A stretch of 64,000 nt of DNA from Burkholderia plantarii (GCF_001411805.1 NZ_CP007213.1:1674001-1738000), one strand, 5' to 3'. Numbered from the stretch's first letter, positions 46,988 through 57,409 are shown. Translations and numbers: made by a program. The notes: generated by a model not told the origin, from the sequence alone.

Positions 46988-49230
46988 GGCAGGTTCGGGT
47001 CCTGTGTCGAAGGCAGGGGGATGGTGATCGTCAGCGCGTAGCCGCGGTCGCGCGCCGTCTCGATGCGCACGGTACCGCCCAGCATGTGCGCGCGCTCGCG
47101 GATCCCGAGCAGGCCGAACGACTTGTCGTCGGGCGCGCGGCGGCCGTCGGCGTGATCGGCGCCCACGCCGTCGTCGACGATGCGCAGCAGGCACTGGCGG
47201 TCCTCGATGCCGAGCGTGAGCTCGACGCGCGAGGCTTCCGCGTGGCGCGCGACGTTGGTCAGCGCTTCCTGCACGATGCGGAACAGCGCGGTGGCGGTGG
47301 CGTTCGGGAACCGCACGTCGCCCGGTTCGATGCGGCGCTCGACGTCGATCCCGTAGCGGTTCGTGAAATCGTTCGCGAGCCATTCGATGGCCGGCACGAG
47401 GCCGAGATCGTCGAGCATCACGGGCCGCAGGTCCGCCGCGATGCGGCGCACCGAGGCCACCGTCGCGTCGATCAGGCGGCGCATCTCGCGCAGCGGCTCC
47501 ACCACGCTCGCGTGGGCGTTGCCGGTGCCGTCCCGCAGCAGCCGGTGCTCGACGGCCGAGAGGTCCATCTTCAGCGCCGTCAGCTGCTGGCCGAGGTCGT
47601 CGTGCAGTTCGCGCGCGATGCGGGTCTTTTCCTCCTCGCGCACGCGCTGCAGGTTCGCGGACAGTTCGCGCAGTTCCTCGCGCGAGGCCTTCAGCGCGTT
47701 TTCCGCCTGCACGCGCTCGGTCACGTCGCGCATCATCACCGTGTAGAGCTTGCCGTCGCCGTCGTGGATCTGCGAGATCGACGCCTCGATCGGGAATTCG
47801 TCGCCGTTCGCGCGCAGCCCGTACAGCAGGCGCTGGCTGCCCAGGTGTCGCTCGGACTGACCGGTCACGCCGAAGCGCGCGATGTGGCTCGAGTGCGAGT
47901 GGCGAAAGCGCGGCGGGATGAAGCGCGTGAGCGGCGCGCCGATCGCGTCCATCGCCGATACCCCGAACACCTTTTCCGCCATCGGATTGAAGATGACGAT
48001 CTTCTGCTCCTCGTCGACGGTGATGATCGCCTCCATCGACGAGCGGATGATGCCCATCATGCGCGCCTCGTTGAGCCGGCTGCCGCTCGGCACCGTGCGG
48101 GCCGCCGCGCGGGCGCGCGACCAGCCGGCCAGCGCGGCGGCCAGCGACAGCGACGCGACCAGCCCCGCCGCGAGCACGATCGAGGCGAGCGTGCGGGCGC
48201 CGGCGGTGGCGTCCGCCGCCGTGTAGGCGAGCGTCAGCGTGGCGCCGCCGAACGCGAGCGTGTCGGTGCGCCGGAAGTTCGCGCGCGCGAGCGGCGAATC
48301 GTCGGCGGGCGGCGTATCGGTGGCATAGAGCGGCGCGGTGCCGGGCGCGGCGAAGGCCTGCAGGCCGAGGTTGCGGTCATCGGCGCTGGCGAGTTCGAAC
48401 AGGCGCGTGACGTCGAGCGGCGCGAACAGGTAGCCGCCCGGCGCGCGGCGCGGCGCGGTGCCGGGAGCCGCGGCGGGCGTGGCGTCGGCGGCATTCGCGA
48501 CGTCCACGGGCAGGTAGAGCGTGAGCGCGGCGGGCAGGCCGCCTTGCGCCGGGCGCGCGGCGAGCGCGAGCTGGCCGCTCTCTCGCGCGCGTTGCAGGGC
48601 GCCGGCATCGGCGGCCGGCGGCGTCGGTTGCGCGCCGTGCGCGATCGGCGCGAACAGCGTGATCGAGGCGGTGGATGAAGCGGCGGATGAAGCGGTGGCG
48701 CTGGATGAGGCCGCTGCCGGCGCGGAGACAGCGGCTTGCGCGTCGCTCGCGGCGAGCAGGGACCGTGCCTGTCCGAGGCTCACGCGGCCGGTGCGCGTGG
48801 CGTCCGGCAGGATCGCCGTGCTCGCCGGGCCGGCACCTGGGCTCGCGGCGCCGGCCGTGGCGTAGCCGAGTCCGGCGAGCGGCGCGCGGGCGCCGTCCGG
48901 ATCGAGCGTCGCCACGTAGTCGCGCCACGCGGCGGGGGCGAGGCCGGGCGCCAGCTGCAGCACGCCGCGCGCGCTGCTCAGCACGGCGCCGCTCGCCCGC
49001 AGCTCGCGCCGCAGGTTGGTGGTGACCAGGCTCGCGCGGCGCTCGAAGCGCGCCGTCATCGAGTCCTGCCAGGCCTGACCGACGAACCATGCGACACCGA
49101 TGGACAGCACCGCGCCCACGGCGAACGCGGCCAAGCCGGCGGCGGCCGGGCGGGCCAGCGCGGCGCCCAGCCGTGAGCGGGGCGCGCGCGGCTGGCCGGA
49201 AGGAAAGCGGGAAGAACCGCTAGCAATCAT
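46984..49230 (-). CDS. Membrane histidine kinase with PAS domain (NarX/HPK7 type)
   Basis: 748 residues. A first membrane segment (GLAAFAVGAVLSIGVAWFVG) and a second around 360 (IVLAAGLVASLSLAAALAGW) enclose a ~300-residue periplasmic sensor with CHASE-like character. A PAS domain follows (IIRSSMEAIITVDEEQKIVI), then HisKA_3 with the phospho-acceptor in ARELHDDLGQQLTALKMDL, and an HATPase with DDGVGAD and SFGLLGIRERA. The partner is the response regulator encoded immediately downstream. The periplasmic domain is unusually Ala-rich, a sign of rapid drift. The ligand is unknown. Confidence 0.9.
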   Translation of the reverse strand: MIASGSSRFPSGQPRAPRSRLGAALARPAAAGLAAFAVGAVLSIGVAWFVGQAWQDSMTARFERRASLVTTNLRRELRASGAVLSSARGVLQLAPGLAPAAWRDYVATLDPDGARAPLAGLGYATAGAASPGAGPASTAILPDATRTGRVSLGQARSLLAASDAQAAVSAPAAASSSATASSAASSTASITLFAPIAHGAQPTPPAADAGALQRARESGQLALAARPAQGGLPAALTLYLPVDVANAADATPAAAPGTAPRRAPGGYLFAPLDVTRLFELASADDRNLGLQAFAAPGTAPLYATDTPPADDSPLARANFRRTDTLAFGGATLTLAYTAADATAGARTLASIVLAAGLVASLSLAAALAGWSRARAAARTVPSGSRLNEARMMGIIRSSMEAIITVDEEQKIVIFNPMAEKVFGVSAMDAIGAPLTRFIPPRFRHSHSSHIARFGVTGQSERHLGSQRLLYGLRANGDEFPIEASISQIHDGDGKLYTVMMRDVTERVQAENALKASREELRELSANLQRVREEEKTRIARELHDDLGQQLTALKMDLSAVEHRLLRDGTGNAHASVVEPLREMRRLIDATVASVRRIAADLRPVMLDDLGLVPAIEWLANDFTNRYGIDVERRIEPGDVRFPNATATALFRIVQEALTNVARHAEASRVELTLGIEDRQCLLRIVDDGVGADHADGRRAPDDKSFGLLGIRERAHMLGGTVRIETARDRGYALTITIPLPSTQDPNLP

Positions 49231-49844
49231 GGCGAGTTGTCGTTGGCGTCGCGTGCTGGAGCGTCTCCGCGTGCGGAAATTGCGCACGCGCCCATCGAAC
49301 GGTCCGTTGCGGTGATCTACGTTCGTTCTTATCGAGATGAAATTGTGATCGGTTTCCCTACTTTTGGCTAATGGGAAGAGGCAATCGAGCGCAGTTGGTA
49401 TGGTTGCCAGATTATATTGACGCATCGCGTGCCCCGGGGGCGGGCATCGGGAAATCGCGCCCGGCGTGATTTCTGGCACCTTGCCGGGTTCGGTCATGGG
49501 GGCAACGGAATGGAGCAATCGCTCGGCACCGGCCGCCCCCGGGAAAACCTGCAGCGGACGAACGGGCCATGGGTGAACGGCGGCGACGAACCCGGGATGC
49601 ACTCGGGGCGATCCGGCTGCCGTCCGGCCGGCCAACGGCCCGGCGTGGCGGGCACGCCGCCTGCGCTGCGCCGCCCGCACGCATGGCGTATGAAATCTGC
49701 AACGATCCTTTGCTCACGTTCTGTAACCGAAACCGTCTAAAATGCGGCATCCCGGTCGTGCGGCCGGGCGCCGCAGTCGGCACGCCGCCGCCGGGCGGTT
49801 CCGACCCGCGCAGCCCGGCTCGATCGTGATTCAGGAGCGGCGCC
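49231..49844. other. Intergenic region between divergent genes
   Basis: 614 bp. No gene is supportable. It contains an AT-richer core around 49310-49410, likely the kinase promoter, and must also carry the promoter of the DedA-rhodanese gene. Confidence 0.55.
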
Positions 49845-50867
49845 GTGTGGCACTTTCCCGTTGCAATCCCCTCGTCGCTCGGCCCGTGGGCCGTCTTTCT
49901 GAGCGTGCTCGTCACGCAGCTCGGCCTGCCCGTGCCCGCGGCGCCGATGCTGATCCTCGGCGGCACGATGGCGGCGATGGGGCAGGCGTCGTACACGAGC
50001 ATGTTCGTCGCCGCGATCAGCGCGACGCTGCTCGCCGATTCGCTCTGGTTCAGCGCCGGGCGCCTGCGCGGGCGCCGGTTGCTGAACGGGCTGGTGCGCT
50101 ATTCGCTGTCGCTCGACACCACGCTGCGCATCGCGCGCAACGTGTTCGAGCGCTACGGCGCGCCGATCCTGATCGTCGCGAAGTTCCTGCCCGGGCTCGG
50201 CCTGATGTCGGCGCCGCTGCTCGGCACCACCTCGATCGCGATACCCGTGTTCCTGCTCTGGGATTTCGCCGGCGCGACGATGTGGGCCAGCGTCTGGCTG
50301 CTCGGCGGCGCCGCGCTCGACCATGAGATCGTGCGCATCGTGCTGTGGGTGCGCAGCAGCGGCGGCACGATCTTCGACGCGTTCGCGGCGATCTTCGTCA
50401 CGTTCCTGCTCTATCGCTGGGTGCGGCGCATCCAGTTCCGCCGCTGGCTCGCGAAGGTGCGCATCGAGCCGGCCCAGCTCGACGCGATGATGAAGTCGAC
50501 CGAGCCGCCGCTGATCTTCGACGCGCGGCCGCGCGCGATCCGCCAGAAGGACGCGTACCGGATCGCCGGCGCCTATCCGCTCGATCTCGATTCGTCGGAC
50601 CAGCTCGATCCGGCGCTGCTGAACCGGCCGCTCGTGGTGTACTGCGTGTGCCCGAACGAGGCCACGGCGAAGAAGATCATCCAGCAGCTGCAGCGCAAGA
50701 ACATCCACCAGGTGCGGGCGCTGAAGGGCGGGCTGGATGCCTGGGAGAAGCATGGCTATCCGGTCGAGCCGCTGCCGGTGGATTTCGATGCGTCGCGGTA
50801 TACCGTGAAGCCGGAGCTGGAGATGGATGGGGAATACACGGTTCGGGCGCGGTTGTCGGATACGTGA
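49845..50867 (+). CDS. DedA-family membrane protein fused to a rhodanese domain
   Basis: 340 residues. Residues 1-200 are a DedA/VTT membrane protein: LPVPAAPMLILGGTMAA, AKFLPGLGLMSAPLLGTT and the GATMWASVWLL helix. Residues 225-330 form a rhodanese domain (PPLIFDARPR, then VVYCVCPNEATAKKI with the active-site cysteine). DedA proteins help move undecaprenyl phosphate or phospholipids and keep membrane potential; the fused rhodanese could carry persulfide or act as a redox sensor. The GTG start at 49845 follows CAGGAG. Confidence 0.87.
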   Translation: MWHFPVAIPSSLGPWAVFLSVLVTQLGLPVPAAPMLILGGTMAAMGQASYTSMFVAAISATLLADSLWFSAGRLRGRRLLNGLVRYSLSLDTTLRIARNVFERYGAPILIVAKFLPGLGLMSAPLLGTTSIAIPVFLLWDFAGATMWASVWLLGGAALDHEIVRIVLWVRSSGGTIFDAFAAIFVTFLLYRWVRRIQFRRWLAKVRIEPAQLDAMMKSTEPPLIFDARPRAIRQKDAYRIAGAYPLDLDSSDQLDPALLNRPLVVYCVCPNEATAKKIIQQLQRKNIHQVRALKGGLDAWEKHGYPVEPLPVDFDASRYTVKPELEMDGEYTVRARLSDT

Positions 50868-51206
50868 CACACGCCGGCGGGGCGCCGCCCGGCGCCTCGC
50901 GCATCCGTTGCGATGGCATGGCGGATCTCCGTCCGGTCGCAGCGCCTGCCGCCGGCACGCGTCGCCTCCGTCGCGAGCCACGATTGCCCGCTCCGATCAC
51001 CGGCCCCTCGCGCGGCTCGCCGCGCCCGTTTCCCCACCCCGCCGTCCCCGCCTGAATACACGTTTCGCCGCAACCGGGCACAATCGTCCGCTCTGCCTCA
51101 TCCAAACGCGCGACCGCGCGGCTTCGCGCCGTCGCGTATCCCGACGTTCGCGCGCCTGCCTCACGAGGGCGGCGCGCGGACTGCCTTCACTTCGAACGGA
51201 GCGCCC
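50868..51206. other. Intergenic region before poxB
   Basis: 339 bp with no gene that I can support. Likely holds the poxB promoter near its right end. Confidence 0.5.
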
Positions 51207-52931
51207 ATGGCAAGCAAAACGATCGCAGATTATCTGGCCCACACGCTGGCGGAAGCCGGTGTCGAACGCATCTGGGGGGTGACGGGCGACAGCCTGAACG
51301 GCCTCTCGGACAGCCTGCGGCGGCTCGGCAAGATCAAGTGGGCACATACGCGCCACGAGGAAACCGCGGCGTTCGCGGCCGGCGCGGAGGCGGCCGTCAC
51401 GGGGCGGCTGGCCGTCTGCGCGGGCAGCTGCGGCCCCGGCAACCTGCACCTGATCAACGGCCTGTTCGATTGCCATCGCAATCACGTGCCGGTGGTGGCG
51501 ATCGCCGCGCACATCCCGTCCTCGGAGATCGGGCTCGGCTATTTCCAGGAGACGCATCCGCAGGAACTGTTCCGCGAATGCAGCCACTACGTCGAGCTCG
51601 TGTCGAACCCGAAGCAGTTCCCGCGCGTGCTCGATCGCGCGATCCGCACCGCGGTGGAGGAGCGCGGCGTGGCCGTGATCGTGCTGCCCGGCGACGTGGC
51701 GCTCGAGGCGGTGCCCGACGCCGCGGTGCCCGGCCACGTCAGCTACGAGACCGGCGCGGCGGTGCCGCCCGAGCCGCAGCTCGACCAGCTCGCGAAGCTG
51801 CTCGACGCGTCGCGCAAGGTCGCGCTGCTGTGCGGCAGCGGCTGCGCGGGCGCGCATGACGAGATCGTGGCGCTGGCCGACACGCTCGGCGCGCCGATCG
51901 TCCACGCGCTGCGCGGCAAGGAGCACGTGGAATGGGACAACCCGTTCGACGTCGGCATGACCGGGCTGATCGGCTTCAGCTCCGGCTATCACGCGCTGAA
52001 ATCGTGCGACACGCTGCTGATGCTCGGCACCGACTTCCCGTACCGCAACTTCTATCCGACCGACGCGAAGGTGATCCAGATCGACCGGCGCGGCTCGGCG
52101 ATCGGCAAGCGCGTGGCCGTCGACCTGGGGCTCGTCGGCGACGTGAAGGCGACGCTCGCGGCGCTGCACGGACGCCTCGCGCGCAAGACCGACCGCCATT
52201 TCCTCGATGCCGCGCGGCGCCATTACGCCGAGGCACGCGAGGGGCTCGACAGCCTCGCGCGGCCGTCGCCGGCCGGCAGGCCGATTCATCCGCAATACCT
52301 GACGAAGCTGGTCAGCGAGCTGGCCGACGACGACGCGATCTTCAGCGTGGACGTGGGCACGCCCACGCTGTGGGCCGCGCGCTACCTGAAGATGAACGGC
52401 AAGCGGCGCCTGCTCGGCTCGTTCAACCACGGCTCGATGGCCAACGCGCTGCCGCAGGCGCTCGGCGCGCAGGCCGCGCAGCCGGACCGCCAGGTGGTCG
52501 CGCTGTGCGGCGACGGCGGGCTGTCGATGCTGATGGGCGAACTGCTCACGGCGCGCCAGCAGCAGCTGCCGCTCACGCTGGTGGTGTTCAACAACAGCTC
52601 GCTCGGCTTCGTGTCGATGGAGATGAAGGCGGGCGGCTATCTCGACGACGACACGCGGCTCGCCGACACCGATTACGCGGCGATCGCGCGCGGCGCCGGG
52701 ATCGAGGCGATCCGCGTCGAGCAGGCCGAGGAACTGGAGGGCGCGCTGAAGGAGGCGTTTGCGCTGCGCAAGCCGGTGCTGGTCGACGTCGTGACGGCAC
52801 GACAGGAGATCGCGCTGCCGCCGAAGATCGAATGGGCGCAGGCCAAGGGCTTCAGCCTCTACATGCTGAAGGCGGTGCTGAACGCGAAGGGCAACGAGGT
52901 GGTGGAACTGGCGACGACGATGTTCCGCTGA
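51207..52931 (+). CDS. poxB: Pyruvate dehydrogenase (quinone) / pyruvate oxidase
   Basis: 574 residues, close to the 572 of E. coli PoxB. Thiamine-diphosphate enzyme of the acetolactate-synthase superfamily: [20 protein letters not shown] with the catalytic glutamate, the FAD-related middle domain, and [20 protein letters not shown] with NN (VVFNNSS) for ThDP/Mg binding. It converts pyruvate to acetate and CO2, passing electrons to quinone at the membrane. The last ~25 residues ([20 protein letters not shown]) fit the lipid-activated C-terminus. The start follows GGAG at 51198. Stands alone. Confidence 0.9.
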   Translation: MASKTIADYLAHTLAEAGVERIWGVTGDSLNGLSDSLRRLGKIKWAHTRHEETAAFAAGAEAAVTGRLAVCAGSCGPGNLHLINGLFDCHRNHVPVVAIAAHIPSSEIGLGYFQETHPQELFRECSHYVELVSNPKQFPRVLDRAIRTAVEERGVAVIVLPGDVALEAVPDAAVPGHVSYETGAAVPPEPQLDQLAKLLDASRKVALLCGSGCAGAHDEIVALADTLGAPIVHALRGKEHVEWDNPFDVGMTGLIGFSSGYHALKSCDTLLMLGTDFPYRNFYPTDAKVIQIDRRGSAIGKRVAVDLGLVGDVKATLAALHGRLARKTDRHFLDAARRHYAEAREGLDSLARPSPAGRPIHPQYLTKLVSELADDDAIFSVDVGTPTLWAARYLKMNGKRRLLGSFNHGSMANALPQALGAQAAQPDRQVVALCGDGGLSMLMGELLTARQQQLPLTLVVFNNSSLGFVSMEMKAGGYLDDDTRLADTDYAAIARGAGIEAIRVEQAEELEGALKEAFALRKPVLVDVVTARQEIALPPKIEWAQAKGFSLYMLKAVLNAKGNEVVELATTMFR

Positions 52932-53011
52932 GGCGGACGCAGGAAGAGGGCGGCCGGCGGCGCGGGCCGCCGGCGCGAGGCCGGGCCGGACACGCGCCGG
53001 CCCGCTTCGGT

Positions 53012-53854
53012 TTACTTCGGTTCGGCGTCGTGCCCGACGTGATCGGCCTGGCCCGCGTCGGTGTCGGAGGCGGCCGTCTCGACGGCTTCGCTCGCGTCGG
53101 GCGCCGGCGTTGCCGGAGCCCCGGCGGCGTGCGCCGTCACCTCGGCTGCCGGCGCGGCGTCGGCTGCGGCCTCGGCGGCTTCGGGCTGCGCGGCCGCATC
53201 CTGCTCGCTCGCCGCGTTCGCATCCGGGGCGCCCTTGGCGCCGTCGCCGCGCTTCGTGTCGCCGGCCTTGCCCTTGCCGGACGCGCGCGAACGGCGCGCC
53301 GCGTCGAGGCGGACCGCGCCGGCCGCCTGCTGGGCCGTCACGGTGCCGGCTTCGGCGCCCGTCAGGTCGACGCGCGCCGCGCCGTCGACGAGGCAGGCCC
53401 AGTAGCGGCTGCCGCGGCACCATTCCTTGATGGCGTCACGCAGCTGCGCTTCGTCCAGGCCGAGTTCGGCCGTGTGGGCCACCAGGTCCTTGAAGATGCC
53501 GATCTTCAACGGCACCTTCGGCGCGGGGCTCTTCGGGAACGCGACCGGGAAACGGCGCTGCAGCTTGCCGATCGCCAGCACGGTCGGATTGACCGGCTTC
53601 GCGTCGGCGGCCGGGGCCGGGCGGCGCGCGTGCTGTTGCGGCTTGCCCGCCGACGGCTTGCCACCGCCATGCGCTGCCGCCGGCTTGCCGGCGGATTGGT
53701 GATGCGCCGGCTTCGACGATTTCGCCGGCGGCTTGCCGCCGGACGGTTTCGCGGCGGGCTGGCCAGACGGCTTGCCCTGCCGGGCCTGCGGTTTGGCATC
53801 GGCTCGCTGCTTCGCGAGTTGCTTCTTCAATTCTGCGAGTTGTTCGAAACCCAT
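53012..53854 (-). CDS. proQ: ProQ/FinO-domain RNA-binding protein
   Basis: 280 residues. The N-terminus MGFEQLAELKKQLAKQR leads into a long Lys/Pro/Gly/His linker (20-80). The FinO-like RNA chaperone domain follows (PVNPTVLAIGKLQRRFPVAF, VPLKIGIFKDLVAH, AIKEWCRGSRYWACL). The remaining ~110 residues are Ala/Asp/Glu-rich and disordered. ProQ proteins bind structured small RNAs and mRNA 3' ends and stabilise them. The first 10 residues look like a coupling helix also seen in other beta-proteobacterial ProQ proteins. Confidence 0.9.
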   Translation of the reverse strand: MGFEQLAELKKQLAKQRADAKPQARQGKPSGQPAAKPSGGKPPAKSSKPAHHQSAGKPAAAHGGGKPSAGKPQQHARRPAPAADAKPVNPTVLAIGKLQRRFPVAFPKSPAPKVPLKIGIFKDLVAHTAELGLDEAQLRDAIKEWCRGSRYWACLVDGAARVDLTGAEAGTVTAQQAAGAVRLDAARRSRASGKGKAGDTKRGDGAKGAPDANAASEQDAAAQPEAAEAAADAAPAAEVTAHAAGAPATPAPDASEAVETAASDTDAGQADHVGHDAEPK

Positions 53855-54042
53855 TTCGCACGATCATTCAGGTTGGACGGCGATTGTAACAGCCCGGCAT
53901 CGGGTTTCGCCGGTCGCCACTGAAAGAACTTCACGGCGCGCCACGCTGATGCGCGAAAACGTCATCACGGCGCCACCGGCCGCGCCCATGCCGGTATTCG
54001 CGTGAATTTTCCGGGCCGATCCTCAATTTTTTCCAGCAACCC

Positions 54043-54069
54043 TCAAGTTTTCTGAGCGCGTGCCGTTTA
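54043..54069 (+). promoter_or_regulatory. Sigma-28 (FliA)-like promoter of the chemoreceptor gene
   Basis: TCAAGTTT, 11 nt, then GCCGTTTA. The sigma-28 consensus is TAAAGTTT-N11-GCCGATAA; six or seven of eight positions match in each half with exact spacing. It ends 67 nt upstream of the receptor start, fitting flagellar/chemotaxis control. Confidence 0.65.
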
Positions 54070-54136
54070 CCGTTCCAGCCCCTGATCCAGGGCTGAAAAA
54101 CCGCGGGCCACAAGCCCGTTCGACCGAGCTTTCACC

Positions 54137-55936
54137 ATGCTTTCGTCCCTCCGTGCCCGTATCGTCGTCGCCAGCGTCGCCATCGTGGCGTTCGCGCTTT
54201 GCGCCAGCACGATCATCGGCTACGTCGTCACCCGTTCCTCGAATCTCGACAACCTCAACGTCAACCTGTCGGCGACCGCCGCCGACAACGGCAGCGGCGT
54301 GCGCGACTGGGTCGCCTCGAAGCGGCGCATGATCGAATCGCTGACCGACGTGGCGACATCGGCCGACCCGGTGCCGACGTTCCGGCAGATCGTGGCGGCG
54401 GGCGGCTTCCTGAACGTCTACGCCGGCTACCCGGATAAAAGCTGGAAGTTCTCGGACGCGGACGGCGTGCCCGCCGACTACGATCCGACCGCCCGCCCTT
54501 GGTACCGGCAGGCGGCCGAGGCCGGGCACACCGTGGTCACCACGCCCTACGTCGACGCGCGAACCTCCAGGGTGGTCGTGACGGTGGCCGTGCCGGTGCT
54601 GCGCGACGGCCAGCTGAAGGCGGTGGTCAGCGGCGACGTGACGATGGACGACGTGGTCGCGAACGTGAAATCGATCCACCCCACGCCGGGCAGCTTCGCG
54701 ATGCTGGTGGACGGCACCGGCCACCTCGTCGCGCACCCCGACGCGTCGCTGGTGGGCAAGCCGCTGGCCGACCTTTCGCCCGATCTCGCGAACGTGCCGC
54801 TCGCCACGCTCGACGACGCGAGCCGGCCGTTCGTGGCCCGCATCGGCGGGCGCGACGAGTGGTTGCGCGCGCAACCGATTGGCGGCACCGACTGGCGGCT
54901 CGTGGTGGCGTTCGACGAACAGGAGGCGACCGCCGCCACGCGCTCGCTGCTGGTGACGTTCGCGATCGTGTTCGTGGTGATCGTGCTGCTGGCCTCGGTG
55001 ATCGTGGTGGCGATCACGCGCACCGCGTTCCGGCGGCTCTCGCAGGTGCGCGACGCGATGACCGCGATCGGCTCGGGCTCGGGCGACCTCACGCAGCGGC
55101 TGCCCGCCGACGGCCGCGACGAGGTGGCCGACATCGCGCGTTCGTTCAATGCGTTCGTGGGCAAGCTGCACGACGTGATGCGCGAGGTGCGCGACGCGGC
55201 CGAATCGGTGCGCTCGGCCGCCGACGAGATCGCGGCCGGCAACGTCGATTTGTCGTCGCGGACCGAATCGGCCGCCGCGAGCCTGGAGCAGACCGCCGCC
55301 TCGATGGAGCAGATCACCGCCACCGTCGGCCAGTCGGCGAGCGCCGCGCAGCAGGCCGACGAACGAGCGGGCGCCGCGCAGCAGATCGCCTCGCACGGCG
55401 GGGAAGTGGTGTCGAAGGTGGTCGCGACCATGGAGAAGATCGAGGGCGCCTCGAGCCGGATCGGCGACATCATCGGCGTGATCGACGGCATCGCGTTCCA
55501 GACCAACATCCTGGCGCTGAACGCGGCCGTGGAAGCGGCGCGCGCCGGCGAACAGGGGCGCGGCTTCGCGGTGGTCGCGCAGGAAGTGCGCAGCCTCGCG
55601 CAGCGCAGCGCGCAGGCCGCGCGCGAGGTGAAGACGCTGGTGGAGACGACCGTCGAGCGCGTCGGCGAGGGCGCCGCGCAGGTCCGCGCGGCGGGCGCGA
55701 CGATGGACGAGATCGTCGGCAACGTCGCGAACGTGACGACCATCATCTCCGAGATCCGCCACGCGTCGGGCGAGCAGACGCGTGGTATCCAGGAGGTCAA
55801 TCGTGCCGTCACGCAGCTCGATGAAATGGTCCAGCAGAACGCGGCGCTGGTCGAGCAGTCCACGGCCGCCGCGGCCGCGCTGCAATCGCAGGCGAAGATG
55901 CTGACGGCGACGGTCGGGCGTTTCCGGGTCGCCTGA
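54137..55936 (+). CDS. Methyl-accepting chemotaxis protein, dCache type
   Basis: 599 residues. A first membrane helix ([20 protein letters not shown]), a periplasmic dCache_1 domain with the ligand-contact pattern [12 protein letters not shown] and DAR, a second helix ([19 protein letters not shown]), HAMP, and the signalling domain. The hairpin tip is [20 protein letters not shown] with [20 protein letters not shown]. dCache receptors with this YxxxxRPWY pattern often bind amino acids. There is no C-terminal NWETF-type pentapeptide. A sigma-28-like promoter lies upstream. No other chemotaxis gene is nearby. Confidence 0.93.
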   Translation: MLSSLRARIVVASVAIVAFALCASTIIGYVVTRSSNLDNLNVNLSATAADNGSGVRDWVASKRRMIESLTDVATSADPVPTFRQIVAAGGFLNVYAGYPDKSWKFSDADGVPADYDPTARPWYRQAAEAGHTVVTTPYVDARTSRVVVTVAVPVLRDGQLKAVVSGDVTMDDVVANVKSIHPTPGSFAMLVDGTGHLVAHPDASLVGKPLADLSPDLANVPLATLDDASRPFVARIGGRDEWLRAQPIGGTDWRLVVAFDEQEATAATRSLLVTFAIVFVVIVLLASVIVVAITRTAFRRLSQVRDAMTAIGSGSGDLTQRLPADGRDEVADIARSFNAFVGKLHDVMREVRDAAESVRSAADEIAAGNVDLSSRTESAAASLEQTAASMEQITATVGQSASAAQQADERAGAAQQIASHGGEVVSKVVATMEKIEGASSRIGDIIGVIDGIAFQTNILALNAAVEAARAGEQGRGFAVVAQEVRSLAQRSAQAAREVKTLVETTVERVGEGAAQVRAAGATMDEIVGNVANVTTIISEIRHASGEQTRGIQEVNRAVTQLDEMVQQNAALVEQSTAAAAALQSQAKMLTATVGRFRVA

Positions 55937-56750
55937 GCGGCGCGGAGCGGCATGGGCGGCAAGCGCGTGCCGCCGGCCGTAAGGGGCGTTGAGCCGCCGC
56001 ACGGCGGGCGGGCGATTGGGCTGACGTGCGTGGCGGGTAGCGGGGCGTGCCCGATGGGGCGCTTGATGGTCTGCCGGATGGTCTTGTTGGCGGCTTGCCG
56101 AACAGGTCTGCCTGATGGATCTGCTTGATGAGTCTGCCGAATAGGTCTGTCTGATGGATCTGTCTGATGAGTCGGCTTGATGACTTGCCCTGGCGACGGC
56201 CCGATCCCGGCCGGCGGCGCCTCCGGGGCGTGCCGGCCGACGTGGCCGGCCGGCACGGCAAGGCGCGGCGGGCGCGTCAGGAACAGCAGCACGAGGGCGG
56301 GGACGCAGCCGGCCGGCGACGCTTTCTCCCGTCATTTCAAAAATGATTGGAGCGGGCGCTTCAGGCCGCGCCGCGCCTGCCGTTTACCTAAAGAGTTCGG
56401 TTCGCTTGCATGGGAGTTCGCCTGCCTGATGCGATCGCACCGCGCGCGGCGCATAATCGCCGCGGCCATTCCGGTCAGACCCGCGTCGCGTATCGCAGCG
56501 CGACGCTGGCCGTTCAGCCGTTCGTCGTGGTGCGCCTCGTGCCGGGAGCGCCTCGCCCGCGCTGCCGGCGAGACGAAGGGTGGGGAACGGGAGGATGTAA
56601 AAAAGCGAGCCACTATCTCAGAATAGTGGGTTGAGACCTGTTTGAGCGTCATAAACCGTTGCCACGCGTGGATCGAGCGTTTCGCCCTCTAGCGGCGCAT
56701 CGTTGCCGGTCGATCGCGCGGGGACTTCGGTGTCCTACGAGGAAGCTGTC
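55937..56750. other. Gene-free region with repeats, upstream of the H-NS gene
   Basis: About 814 bp. No gene seen. It holds the degenerate 39-bp repeats at 56062-56178 and a hairpin CCACTAT-CTCAGA-ATAGTGG (56610-56629) about 120 nt before the H-NS start, which could be an operator or leader structure. The DNA just around 56590-56650 is AT-richer, consistent with a promoter. Confidence 0.55.
56062..56178. repeat. Degenerate 39-bp tandem repeats
   Basis: Two units, 56101-56139 and 56140-56178, align well (AA[C/T]AGGTCTG[C/T]CTGATGG, then ATCTG[C/T][T]TGATGAGTC). A third, more diverged unit lies at 56062-56100. On the minus strand the units would encode a 13-residue period with IRQTHQADPSGRP-like content, but no start signal supports a gene. 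Confidence 0.6.
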
Positions 56751-57041
56751 ATGTCGAATTACCACGAGCTGCTCGCTCAACTGAACGAGTTGACCCGCCA
56801 GGCCAGCGAGGCCCGCGAAACGGAGCTCAAGGCCGTGATCGCCGACATTCGTCGCGCGATCGCCGAGTACGGGCTGACCGAACGCGACCTGTTCCCGCCG
56901 CGGCTTGGCCGTCCGCGCAAGGAGGACCAGAAGCCGAAGCCCCGCTACCGCGACCCGGAGACGGGCGCGACGTGGACGGGCCGCGGTCGCGTGCCGGGCT
57001 GGATCGCCGGACAGGATCGCGAGCGCTTCCTGATCTCCTGA
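56751..57041 (+). CDS. H-NS family nucleoid protein
   Basis: 96 residues. The N-terminal coiled coil is YHELLAQLNELTRQASEARE. The C-terminus YRDPETGATWTGRGRVPGWI is the H-NS DNA-binding motif, with the TGRGR loop that inserts in AT-rich minor grooves. It is typical of short beta-proteobacterial H-NS-like proteins. The start at 56751 follows GAGGAAG. It probably silences AT-rich acquired DNA such as the region at 8631-9935. Two palindromes lie after the gene. Confidence 0.9.
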   Translation: MSNYHELLAQLNELTRQASEARETELKAVIADIRRAIAEYGLTERDLFPPRLGRPRKEDQKPKPRYRDPETGATWTGRGRVPGWIAGQDRERFLIS

Positions 57042-57409
57042 GCGGGATCGTCGACGGGGCGGGGAGACCGCGCCGCGCCGGGCCGAGGCAGCACCGGGCC
57101 GGGCGCGGACGCGCCGAACCGGATGCGACCGGCGCCGTGCCAGACGGCGGTCGCGAGTCCGGCGCCACGTAGCGGTCGCCAGGCTGCCGCGGCAGCCTGA
57201 AAAAATGTGATCGACCGATCACGGGAGTGGTGTTTTTAGCGCGAATTCGCACGCGCCGGCGTTTGAAACGCAGGTCAAACGTTTGCGCGTTTCGAATTGC
57301 CCGAATCGAGAAAAAATACGAGACCGCGCAGGCGGCAATGAAAAAGGCGGCCGCGATTTGACCGCGGCCGCCCTGCAGACCGGATTACCACCCCACGTCC
57401 GGTCGACCG
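57042..57409. other. Gene-free stretch with two adjacent palindromes
   Basis: 368 bp. A perfect 20-bp palindrome lies at 57180-57199 (CAGGCTGCCGCGGCAGCCTG) and another inverted repeat at 57207-57222 (GTGATCG-AC-CGATCAC). The first is followed by As rather than Ts on the + strand. The right end carries the terminator of the glutathione transferase gene. Confidence 0.6.
57341..57372 (-). terminator. Rho-independent terminator of the GST gene
   Basis: On the minus strand, stem GGCGGCCGCG / CGCGGCCGCC with a 7-nt loop is followed by five Ts (57341-57345). It lies shortly after the stop codon at 57410. Confidence 0.85.

Noticed and set aside
50997..53423. An 808-codon leftward frame opposite poxB
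   Set aside because: Antisense shadow of PoxB; no start signal and low-complexity composition.
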